Assembly (NCBI GenBank): GCA_013693795.1
Contig: CP059258.1
Span: 59,839 to 65,232, forward strand
Direction of reading: 5' to 3'
Length of the DNA stretch: 5,394 nt
Origin: Anaerolineae bacterium
GTDB taxonomy: Bacteria; Chloroflexota; Anaerolineae; SSC4; Amarolineaceae
Below the pieces are notes generated by a model. It worked only from the letters and a program-made list of their open reading frames with translations. It searched no databases and had not been told where the DNA came from. The position numbers were made by a program, and so were the translations under genes. Position 1 is the first letter of the stretch, and every line of letters begins with the position of its first letter. Positions 1 through 5,394 of the stretch are shown in pieces.

Positions 1-184
1 CAGGTCCCAGGCCGAGCTGGCCCTGGCGCAGCTTGATCAGATCTGCCTCCATGGGCGAGTCGGAGGAGATCATCGCCATCACGGCATCGCCAGGCATCAT
101 ATTGGCCAGCAGGAAGACGATGACCGTGATCACCAGGATGATGGGCAGGCTTATGAGGATTCGGCGCAGGATATATGTCGTCAT
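1..184 (-). CDS. ABC transporter permease, DppB/OppB type, N-terminal part
   Basis: Inner-membrane permease of a peptide (or oligosaccharide) importer; it pairs with a second permease, two ATPases and a substrate-binding protein. Only the first 61 codons are visible and the rest lies beyond position 1. The protein starts MTTYILRRIL, has one hydrophobic helix at about residues 9-29, and then the N-M-M-P-G-D segment typical of the first periplasmic loop in DppB/OppB permeases. The ATG at 184-182 is well placed: GGAGAG (complement of 192-197) lies 7 bases upstream. The substrate-binding gene ends 84 bases upstream on the same strand, the usual order in these operons. Substrate cannot be told from this fragment. 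Seen: helix and PGD motif. Known: family topology. Inferred: peptide-class import. Confidence 0.85.
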   Translation of the reverse strand, partial: MTTYILRRILISLPIILVITVIVFLLANMMPGDAVMAMISSDSPMEADLIKLRQGQLGLGP

Positions 185-191
185 GGCCAAG

Positions 192-197
192 CTCTCC
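192..197 (-). promoter_or_regulatory. Ribosome binding site of the permease gene
   Basis: GGAGAG on the minus strand, 7 bases before the ATG at 184-182. It fixes the permease start. Confidence 0.6.
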
Positions 198-218
198 GTC
201 GGACAGGTGGGGTGAGGC

Positions 219-251
219 GGCTCGCGGCGAGGGGAGTGCTCGCCGCGAGCC
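219..251 (-). promoter_or_regulatory. Strong stem-loop between binding-protein and permease genes
   Basis: Perfect 13-bp GC-rich inverted repeat (arms 219-231 and 239-251) with a 7-base loop, extendable by 5 more pairs past a one-base bulge. It lies 18 bases after the binding-protein stop and 35 bases before the permease ATG. There is no T-run on either side, so it is not a classic Rho-independent terminator. In ABC import operons, stem-loops after the binding-protein gene are known to stabilise its mRNA or reduce read-through into the membrane genes; that role is inferred here from position. Confidence 0.65.
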
Positions 252-268
252 GGCCTCATACGACAGGA

Positions 269-547
269 CTATTCAGTGTACCAGGTGTGGATTTCGTTGT
301 AGATCGGGATGTCGAACATCAGCAGCGGCTGCTCGGCGAAGTGCTGGCCCAGGCCGACGATGCGCTTGTTGAAGCCCATGGGGCGCACCTCGTACCACAG
401 CCAGATCTTGGGCAGTTCCTGGTTCAGGATGGTGCTGATCTCGTGGTAGAAGGGGGCGTGCCTCGCGTTCGGCCACGCTGACGCCCTGGGTGAAGACTCG
501 TCCACCTGCTCGTTGCAGTAGCCCATGGAGCGCTGCTTCTTCACCAT
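269..547 (-). CDS. ABC transporter substrate-binding protein (SBP_bac_5-like), C-terminal fragment with two compensating frameshifts
   Basis: Extracytoplasmic binding protein that would deliver peptide or sugar ligands to the downstream permease. The C-terminal part shows M-G-Y-C-N-E-Q-V-D-E, the usual 'GYSNPEVD' stretch of this family, then F-Y-H-E-I-S-T-I-L-N-Q-E-L-P-K-I-W-L-W, the conserved helix and strand near the C-terminus, ending I-H-T-W-Y-T-E with TAG at 271-269. Between them about 14 residues are out of frame: a base is missing near 496-499 and one is extra in the G5 run at 452-456. Reading the middle in the other frame restores F-T-Q-G-V-S-V-A-E-R-E-A-R-P. The N-terminal three quarters or more are absent; the frame stays open upstream to 604 but overlaps the plus-strand gene, so the true sequence probably stops near 540. 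Partial from a junction, not a natural short gene. Confidence 0.75.
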   Translation of the reverse strand: MVKKQRSMGYCNEQVDESSPRASAWPNARHAPFYHEISTILNQELPKIWLWYEVRPMGFNKRIVGLGQHFAEQPLLMFDIPIYNEIHTWYTE

Positions 548-1806
548 GCCGTACAGCAACCCAACCTGGTGGGACGATGAATCACCCACCTTCGGCCAAC
601 TCAATCCCGCAAGCGTGATCCTGTACGAAGCGCCGGACGTCCCGCGCTACGAGTGTTACACCCACAGCAGCGACCCACCTGCGTGTTCGCTGAAAACGCG
701 CCGGGACTCTGCATTCAATCAGAGCCACCCGTACGAGATGTTGCACGGCGGCTATGCCGTCTCACCCTGGGCGCCCGCTGTGACCGCGCGTGCGACAACA
801 GGTCACCGAATTGACTGAGCAGATACCAAACGACATCCTCTTCCAGGATCAGATCGGCGCCCGGTCGAACTACACAGACTACGGTGCGTTCGCCCCCACC
901 GCGACGGCGTATGCCCAGGGCTGGCTGGAACACACGCGCGGCCTATCTGGCAGGCTCTTGATGACCGAGGGTGGGGTTGATCGGTTTGCTGAGACGGAAA
1001 TCGGTTTCAATGGCGGCACCTTCCTGGACGAAGTGACCGGGATTGCCGTGCAGCGCTGGGAGATCGCGCTGGCTGGTATGTCTATCCCTTTGCTCCGATG
1101 CTCGCTCGCGATAAGGTCCTCTTCTACCAGCACAACCTTGCGCCGGCCAGCATGACCGCCAGCAAGCAGGTATTATCCTGGAACGCATCCCAGGGCTACA
1201 TGCTGACGCATAATCTCACGGAAACTGCCTATGGCGGTGGCCTCCAGAGTTCCTGGCTGGCGGTAGTTGGCGCCTTCCAGACGCGAGTTTTCGCACGTTA
1301 CGCTGATGCGCGGATCACCAGCTATGATCATCTCGCCGACAAAGTCACTCGCACAGCATTCGACGGTTTTTCAGTCACGACTAACTGGGACGCGACGCAA
1401 CCCTTCACCGCCGGAGCACATCGGCTGGCGCCATCAGGGATCCTGGTTGCCAATGCCGATAGCAGCCTGGTCGCTGGCGTCTTCACGGTGTATAACAATG
1501 CAACCCTGAGCAACGGCGACCACTATCTGATCGAAGAACGCGGCGCCAGCGAGATCATTGTGCGCCAGCCGATGGGCGGACACCACGCTGCTAATCCATC
1601 CACTTTCCGGCTGGGGCGGCTCTCCACTGATTCAAATATGGGCATATGGCCCAGATGACCGGCCGATCCAGCGCGTGACCGCAACTACGGGCGGACAAGG
1701 TACCAGCTTCACCTACCGTCAGCAGGTCGCTGGCCAGCAAGTAAGCTATTACCGACTCGGTGTGTTTCACGAGAGTTACCTGCCCGCCCTGTTACGCGGC
1801 AGATAG
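525..1806 (+). CDS. Putative TIM-barrel glycosidase-like protein, N-terminally truncated, three frameshifts
   Basis: I do not recognise the family with certainty. The conserved-looking stretches suggest a carbohydrate-active TIM barrel: N-P-T-W-W-D-D-E-S-P-T (558-590), H-G-G-Y-A-V-S-P-W-A-P (744-776), D-I-L-F-Q-D-Q-I-G-A-R (832-864), M-T-E-G-G-V-D-R with a possible catalytic Glu at 967-969, then V-L-F-Y-Q-H-N-L-A-P (1116-1145) and a beta-rich C-terminal region. The pieces lie in frame 3 (525 to about 780), frame 1 (to about 1065), frame 3 (to about 1578) and frame 1 (to TAG at 1804-1806), giving three apparent one-base indels and about 425 residues. The stop TAG at 519-521 and the binding-protein fragment on the other strand show that the N-terminus, including any signal peptide, is missing; ATG 525 is probably not the native start. 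The end E-S-Y-L-P-A-L-L-R-G-R resembles the tail of secreted Chloroflexota proteins. Confidence 0.55.
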
Positions 1807-1810
1807 GAGG
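1805..1810 (+). promoter_or_regulatory. Shine-Dalgarno overlapping the upstream stop codon
   Basis: AGGAGG, a full consensus ribosome site, 5 bases before the ATG at 1816. It overlaps the TAG stop (1804-1806) of the glycosidase-like gene, so translation of the two genes is probably coupled. Confidence 0.7.
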
Positions 1811-1815
1811 ACAAC

Positions 1816-2116
1816 ATGAAACTAGAGCGCGGCCCGTCCCTTCTGAGATCGATTGCCACCCTCCTGGTCACCTGGACGACCGATGAGTTCGCCACCAGCG
1901 AGGTGCGCTACGGCACGGCGCCGGGCGCACACACACCGTCTCCGACCCGTTGTTCGAGAAGAACCACAGCCTGACCCTGACCGGGCTGGCGGCCGGCCGG
2001 ACGGTCTACTTCGTGGTGCGCGGGCCGATCGCAGCGGGAACCAGGCGCAGAGTGGGGAGCACCAGTTCAGGGTTCAGGTGAAGACCTATCTGCCGTTGAT
2101 CCGGCGGCGCAGGTGA
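1816..2116 (+). CDS. Small fibronectin-III-like protein, two frameshifts, probable internal deletion
   Basis: About 100 residues after repair. The core, V-T-W-T-T-D-E-F-A-T-S-E-V-R-Y-G-T, then L-T-L-T-G-L-A-A-G-R-T-V-Y-F-V-V-R, then D-R-S-G-N, is the standard pattern of bacterial fibronectin-III and purple-acid-phosphatase N-terminal domains, usually an extracellular binding or spacer module. The frame moves 1 to 3 near 1905-1935 and 3 to 2 near 2020-2027; both fit one lost base, and adding two bases to 301 gives exactly 101 codons with the TGA at 2114-2116. The first 17 residues (MKLERGPSLLRSIATLL) look like the start of a signal peptide, but the hydrophobic stretch is cut short and the domain begins at once, so a piece may be missing near 1860. 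The C-terminus is K-T-Y-L-P-L-I-R-R-R-R. Function unknown; likely exported in its intact form. Confidence 0.55.
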
Positions 2117-2208
2117 AAACAGCCGGCGTTGCGTCCGGAGTGGATTACCTGCCGCGATGTGGGCTTCTTGAACAACCCCGCCGATTTTTTCCTGCCGTAA
2201 GTGATGTG

Positions 2209-2214
2209 TATAAT
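2209..2214 (+). promoter_or_regulatory. Possible -10 promoter element
   Basis: Exact TATAAT within otherwise GC-rich DNA, after the end of the fibronectin-like gene. No good -35 lies 16-18 bases upstream (only T-rich sequence at 2185-2191); TTGAAC at 2168 is too far away. A start near 2221 would precede ATG 2250. Weak evidence. Confidence 0.3.
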
Positions 2215-2367
2215 CTACGGTGGGCTGAACGAAACGTCCTGTCGCCCACATGGACAGTGCACCCCTCACAGGCCCAGAGAAAAGTCAGCAAAAGGATTCG
2301 AGCGAGGACTCGCCGCTGGTATTCCGACGGCTAGCAGTTTGCCGGAGGCCCCACCCTGCAAGCAGGT

Positions 2368-2420
2368 GCGGCACAACATGTAGTGGCCGACAGTGGTCGT
2401 GGCACAGCATGTTGGGCCGC
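2368..2420. repeat. Interrupted inverted repeat
   Basis: Arms of 13 bases (2368-2380 and 2408-2420) match with one mismatch and enclose 27 bases that hold a weaker inner hairpin (about 2387-2401). It lies 80 bases before the two-helix membrane gene. It could be an RNA structure or an operator; no T-run follows, so it is not a standard terminator. Confidence 0.45.
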
Positions 2421-2500
2421 GTTCACGCGGACAAGCTCTCTCCGACAGCCTGCCAGGTGCAGCGGGATCGCGTGGCCGCGTATCGCAGCAATTGAACATT

Positions 2501-2940
2501 ATGAGCAACCGTACCCTGTCCAGCATACTCTTCACCCTGTACAACATCGGGTTGTTCGGGGCCATCTTCGCAATACCGGCGCTGGCGTTCCTGGTCTTCT
2601 CGATCCCCAACCCGAACGCGACCGGCCGCACGTTGATCACGGTTGCCCTGGTCAGCGCCGTCGTGCTGGTCAGCCTGGCGGTGACCACCCGTATCGCTAT
2701 GCGGGCCTTCTACGACCGCGCGGCGCGCGCCTTCGCGCAGTGGGAGGCCAATCCCAGCCTGGGCGAGACGGTGGACGGCGCGCTGCTGGCCGAGCTGGCC
2801 GACCTGACGCCGCAGGATGCCTGGAATGCCCGCCAGTTCCTCGAACGTAAGGCGGCCGCGCCGGCATCCGCTACGAGGAGGCCGACCAGCCCAACCTCCG
2901 GCGCTACCGCTTCCCGCGGCCGGGCGGGGTCTCGAAGTGA
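2501..2940 (+). CDS. Two-helix membrane protein of unknown function, one frameshift near the end
   Basis: About 146 residues after repair. The start ATG at 2501 gives M-S-N-R-T-L-S-S followed by a hydrophobic helix at residues 9-35 and a second at about 44-63, with a short N-P-N-A-T-G turn between. The rest (65-146) is soluble and partly helical, rich in Ala, Glu and Arg. Near 2862 a G appears to be missing: in frame 2 the sequence turns into low-complexity Ser/Thr/Arg, whereas frame 1 reads G-I-R-Y-E-E-A-D-Q-P-N-L-R-R-Y-R-F-P-R-P and ends at TGA 2938-2940. Without that correction the frame reads on into the kinase, a false fusion. No strong ribosome site precedes the ATG (ATTGAACATT), so the start is less sure. 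Family not recognised; both termini probably cytoplasmic. Confidence 0.65.
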
Positions 2941-2990
2941 ACGCTGTGAAGTGAAAGGCGTCACCGGGCTTTCCTGGCGGTTCAGCTTGG

Positions 2991-3023
2991 CCGTCAGGCC
3001 GAACGCTTCGCGTTCCCTGACGG
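2991..3023 (+). promoter_or_regulatory. Intergenic hairpin before the kinase gene
   Basis: Two stacked perfect stems: CCGTCAGG (2991-2998) with CCTGACGG (3016-3023), and GAACGC (3001-3006) with GCGTTC (3010-3015), closing a TTC loop, with a 2-base CC bulge on the left. It lies 50 bases after the membrane-protein stop and 47 before the kinase ATG. No T-run follows, so it may be a Rho-independent-like terminator of weak type, an RNA-end stabiliser or a leader structure. Confidence 0.6.
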
Positions 3024-3055
3024 GGCGGCATCAATTGCAAATATCAATTAGTCTG

Positions 3056-3062
3056 AAGGAAG
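3056..3062 (+). promoter_or_regulatory. Ribosome binding site of the kinase gene
   Basis: AAGGAAG, 8 bases before ATG 3071. It supports 3071 as the true start of the kinase, as opposed to read-through from 2501. Confidence 0.6.
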
Positions 3063-3070
3063 ACCTTGAT

Positions 3071-4224
3071 ATGATCAATCCTGGGGCCGTTTTGCAAGGA
3101 CGATATAAGGTAGTGAGCTTCCTGGGAGCCGGCGGCTTCAGCACCGTCTATCTGGCTGAGGATCTGCGCCTGGCTGGCCGCCTGGTGGCGGTCAAGGAGA
3201 ACCAGGATACCTCTTCGTCTGCAATCCGGGCCTTCCAACAGGAGGCGGTGCTCCTGGCGCGCCTGCAGCATCCCAATCTGCCACGCGTCACTGACCATTT
3301 TACTGAAGCATCGGGGTACCAATATCTGGTGATGGACTATGTAGCTGGGGAGAATCTGGCTGCCTTGGTAAAACGCCAAGGTCGGTTGGACGAGCCGACG
3401 GCTCTGGCCATGCTGCGCGAGGTCATGGATGCTGTTGCCTTTCTCCATCAACAGCAGCCGCCAATCATTCACCGCGATATCAAGCCCGGCAACCTGATTC
3501 GTCGCCAGGAGGATGGCCGGATCATTCTGGTGGATTTCGGTATTGCTAAACAACAGATAGCCGGCGGCGGCACACTGACCGCTGCCCGAGCGGCCACGCC
3601 GGGCTTTGCTCCCCAGAGCAGTACTACGGTCAGACCGACACCCGCAGCGATGTCTACTCGCTAGGCGCAACACTCTACTACCTGTTGACGGGCGTTGTAC
3701 CACCCGAGGCTCCTGCCCGTTCATCGGGTTACGAAAGCCTGACGCCTCCACGTCGCATCGAGGCGCGGATCAGCGCGGACGTTGAAGCCGCCATCCTGTG
3801 CGCCATGGACCTGGATGCGACGCGGCGTTTTAGGGCGACGAAACCACTGGCGAATGCGTTATTGGGAACGGGTTGGGCGACGGCGCAACCGGTTGGGGCA
3901 GCCAGTGGCAATGCCAGGTCGGGTAGATGGCGCTTGGCCGTTGCCGGGCTTGGGTTGGTACTCGTAGCGTTTCTGGCGGGTATCCTGATCTCTCGCCAAC
4001 CGGCTGGCATTGAACCCGTGGGTAAAAGTACCGTGGCTGTGCTGACGTACACGGCGTTCAGGACACCAGTTCCTGCGACTGTGAACCCGTCACTGCTGGA
4101 TGCACACACCACAGCCACACAGGCCTCCGCTGTTACACCGATGGTAATACTTGGGACGGAAACTGCTCTCGCGACACCAACCAAGGCGGTATTACCCACC
4201 TCGACGCCAGTTCCCCCGACACCG
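3071..4224 (+). CDS. Membrane-anchored Ser/Thr protein kinase (PknB-like), one frameshift, C-terminus lost at a junction
   Basis: Hanks-type kinase that phosphorylates Ser/Thr on proteins; the kinase domain is cytoplasmic. Visible marks: glycine loop G-A-G-G-F-S-T-V-Y (residues 19-27), Lys42 in V-A-V-K, Glu58 of helix C, catalytic loop H-R-D-I-K-P-G-N (134-141), D-F-G (155-157), and after the break A-P-E-Q-Y-Y and S-D-V-Y-S-L-G. All catalytic residues are intact. One base is missing in the C run at 3611-3614, moving frame 2 to frame 1; repair restores the P-E-Q-Y activation-segment motif. A single transmembrane helix follows (about 3934-3990), then a Thr/Pro/Ala-rich outer region with repeated T-P and [10 protein letters not shown], not PASTA repeats. 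At 4225 the frame enters NuoF sequence without a stop, so the real sensor end is unknown. Start at 3071 chosen for AAGGAAG upstream and the M-x-x-P-G-x-x-L-x-x-R-Y opening usual in this family. Confidence 0.88.
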
Positions 4225-4228
4225 TATG
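4221..4228 (+). other. Junction joining kinase and NuoF in frame
   Basis: Upstream codons give the Thr/Pro-rich outer linker of the kinase (V-P-P-T-P); from the Tyr codon at 4225 the sequence is NuoF (Y-V-R-G-E). No stop, start or ribosome site lies between them. A cytosolic NADH-dehydrogenase half without its flavin domain on the outside of the membrane makes no functional sense, so a deletion or assembly join is the likely cause. Confidence 0.7.
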
Positions 4229-5100
4229 TGCGCGGCGAGCACCGGCTGGCCTATGAGCGTTTCAGCCACGCGGTGCAGCAGTTGGAAGCGGCCGGCTGGC
4301 TGGGCGAGGGGATCCGGGGACGCCCCTGGACCCTGCGCATTGAGGTGCGCCGCGGCGGGGGCCTACGTCTGCGGCGAGGAGACCGCGCTGATGGAGAGCA
4401 TCGAGGGCAAGCGGGGCTTCCCCGGCTGCGGCCCCCTTCCCCACCACAGCCGGCCTGTGGGGCCGGCCCACGGTGATCAACAACGTGGAAACGCTGGCCA
4501 AAGTGCCCTCCATCGTCATGCACGGCCCGCGCTGGTATGGCGACCTGGGCACGGCCGACTCGGCCGGCACCAAGCTCTTCGCGGTCAGCGGCTCGGTGGT
4601 GCGACCGGGGTCTACGAGACCCCTTTGGCGTGCCGCTGCGCCACCTGATCGAAGACATGGCCGGGGCCTGCGGCGGGGCGCCGCGTGCAGGCGGTGCTGA
4701 CCGGCGGCGCGGCCGGCACCTTTCTCACGGCCGAGCACCTGGACACCCCGCTGAGCTTCGAGGCCTTCAGACAGGTGGGGGCACCATCGGCGCGGGCACG
4801 CTGATGGTCTTCGACGACACCGTGGACCTGCGCGATGTGCTGGTGCGCATCGGCGCCTTCTTTGCCCATGAAAGCTGCGGCAAGTGCTACCCCTGCCAAA
4901 TGGGCACCGCGCGCCAGGCCGAGATCCTGGCCCGCATCGCGGCCGGCGACGTTCGCCCCGACGACACGGCGACGCTGATCGAGCTGGGTCGGGTGATGAC
5001 CGACACCAGCATCTGCGGGCTGGGCCAGGCCGCGTCCTGGGCCATCGTCGACGCCCACCGGCGCTGGCCAACGCTTCTCAAACCGGAATATGAGGAATGA
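4225..5100 (+). CDS. nuoF: NADH-binding 51-kDa subunit (NuoF/HoxF family), C-terminal two thirds, eight frameshifts
   Basis: Flavoprotein subunit that takes electrons from NADH and passes them through the N3 [4Fe-4S] cluster, in complex I or related diaphorase modules. The fragment starts at Y-V-R-G-E, shows [45 protein letters not shown], the SLBB-like region, E-S-C-G-K-C-Y-P-C for three cluster cysteines and S-I-C-G-L-G-Q for the fourth. The FMN/NADH-binding N-terminus is absent. Frame breaks fall at the G run 4357-4361, C run 4420-4423, C/T runs 4432-4442, G run 4607-4610, C run 4620-4623, G runs 4663-4666 and 4674-4677, and G run 4777-4781; seven fit one lost base and the first is a net +1. 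The reading frame is clean from 4790 to TGA 5098. A membrane-protein gene follows, not nuoG, so this may be an orphan NuoF/HoxF-like subunit. Confidence 0.88.
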
Positions 5101-5102
5101 CC

Positions 5103-5394
5103 ATGCGAACCAAATCCTTGATAAGCAGTCCCTGGTCCTGTTTGCCTTGCTGGCGGTCGCGCTGTTGGCCGCCGAAAGCTGGATCGCCGGCACGGCCGAC
5201 TTCGCGGCGCACCCCGACGTGTTGGCGTTGGCGGTCACCGCTGACATCGTCGTTGGAATTCCGCTGGCCTACTACCTGCTGGTAGTGCGGCGCAAAGGCC
5301 TGCCGGCCATCACCGTCGCGCCGGTGTTTATCCTCTCGCTGCTGGCGGCCGGGCGCATCCTGCCGGCGGCGCACCACACCTACCTCCGCTACGC
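5103..5394 (+). CDS. Three-helix (or more) membrane protein of unknown function, N-terminal part, one frameshift
   Basis: The ATG at 5103 lies 2 bases after the nuoF stop, with AGGA at 5093-5096 as ribosome site 6 bases upstream; ATG 5097 overlapping the stop is the alternative. The start reads M-R-T-K-S-L-I-S-S in frame 3, then the sequence becomes Trp/Cys/Arg-rich. One lost base in CCC 5130-5132 moves it to frame 2, where it reads L-V-L-F-A-L-L-A-V-A-L-L-A-A-E-S-W-I-A-G, a clear helix, then a second helix around A-D-I-V-V-G-I-P-L-A-Y-Y-L-L-V, a basic loop V-R-R-K-G-L-P, and a third helix V-F-I-L-S-L-L-A-A-G. It continues past the window. Close spacing to nuoF suggests co-transcription and coupling. 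I do not recognise the family. Confidence 0.65.

Larger units (their letters stand above)
2117..2500 (+). other. Gap of 384 bases with no convincing gene
   Basis: It holds a T6 run (2185-2190) without a clear stem, a TATAAT box (2209-2214), an open frame from ATG 2250 to TAA-type end at 2495 with no ribosome site and no recognisable domain, and an interrupted inverted repeat (2368-2420). The first 25 or so residues of the 2250 frame (MDSAPLTGPEKSQQ...) are hydrophilic and could be a real N-terminus cut by another join, but the remainder is Cys/Arg/Trp-rich like non-coding translation. I do not call a gene here. Confidence 0.5.

Noticed and set aside
2185..2190. T6 run as a Rho-independent terminator for the fibronectin-like gene
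   Set aside because: I could not find a stable stem directly before it.
2250..2495. Small gene from ATG 2250
   Set aside because: No ribosome site, no recognisable domain, and Cys/Arg/Trp-rich second half; kept only as a note in the gap entry.
2423..3040. Minus-strand open frame of 205 codons
   Set aside because: Antisense to the two-helix membrane gene, Arg/Gly-rich, no domain.
3030..3049. Two ATCAATT copies upstream of the kinase as operator repeats
   Set aside because: Only seven bases each in a short AT-rich patch; chance is likely.
2393..3664. Single 423-residue membrane-kinase protein
   Set aside because: It needs an untypical linker between the parts; a one-base correction gives two normal genes, and the kinase has its own ribosome site.
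3044..3751. Minus-strand open frame of 235 codons
   Set aside because: It is antisense to the kinase domain, with no recognisable motif and no ribosome site.
4262..5071. Long minus-strand open frame opposite nuoF (269 codons)
   Set aside because: Arg/Pro/Gly-rich shadow of a GC-rich coding strand; the plus strand carries clear NuoF motifs.
1..5394. CRISPR array, tRNA, rRNA or intact insertion sequence
   Set aside because: No regularly spaced repeats, cloverleaf, conserved rRNA stretch or transposase motif was seen.

Overview
The window reads as GC-rich bacterial chromosome, most likely from the phylum Chloroflexota (Anaerolineae or Caldilineae-like). Supporting signs are the secreted proteins ending in a Y-L-P-x-h-h-R tail, the Thr/Pro-rich membrane-anchored Ser/Thr kinase, and the peptide-type ABC transporter. 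No rRNA, tRNA, CRISPR array or complete insertion sequence was seen.

Layout. On the minus strand, positions 1-547 carry part of a peptide/oligosaccharide ABC transporter operon: the C-terminal end of the substrate-binding protein (269-547), a strong stem-loop (219-251), then the N-terminus of the permease (1-184, running off the window). On the plus strand, 525-1806 is a frameshifted protein resembling a TIM-barrel glycosidase that lacks its N-terminus. It is tightly followed by a small fibronectin-III-like gene (1816-2116). Positions 2117-2500 form a poorly coding gap with a TATAAT box and an inverted repeat. Next come a two-helix membrane protein (2501-2940), an intergenic hairpin (2991-3023) and a PknB-like kinase with one transmembrane helix (3071-4224). 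Without any stop this runs into the C-terminal half of a NuoF/HoxF-type NADH-binding subunit (4225-5100), followed by a three-helix membrane protein (5103 to the window end).

Two properties dominate. First, about 18 single-base reading-frame breaks can be inferred, mostly missing G or C in homopolymer runs, with eight in nuoF alone. Conserved sequence continues across each break, so these look like sequencing or consensus errors, not decay. Second, at least two positions (about 525-550 and about 4225) join genes that have each lost an end, and a third join is suspected near 1860. This suggests a chimeric contig or real deletions.

I see no convincing new biological system. The kinase-NuoF open frame looks like a fusion enzyme but is best explained as a junction. 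The transporter genes form an operon, and nuoF and the last gene look translationally coupled. The other neighbours show no clear shared pathway.
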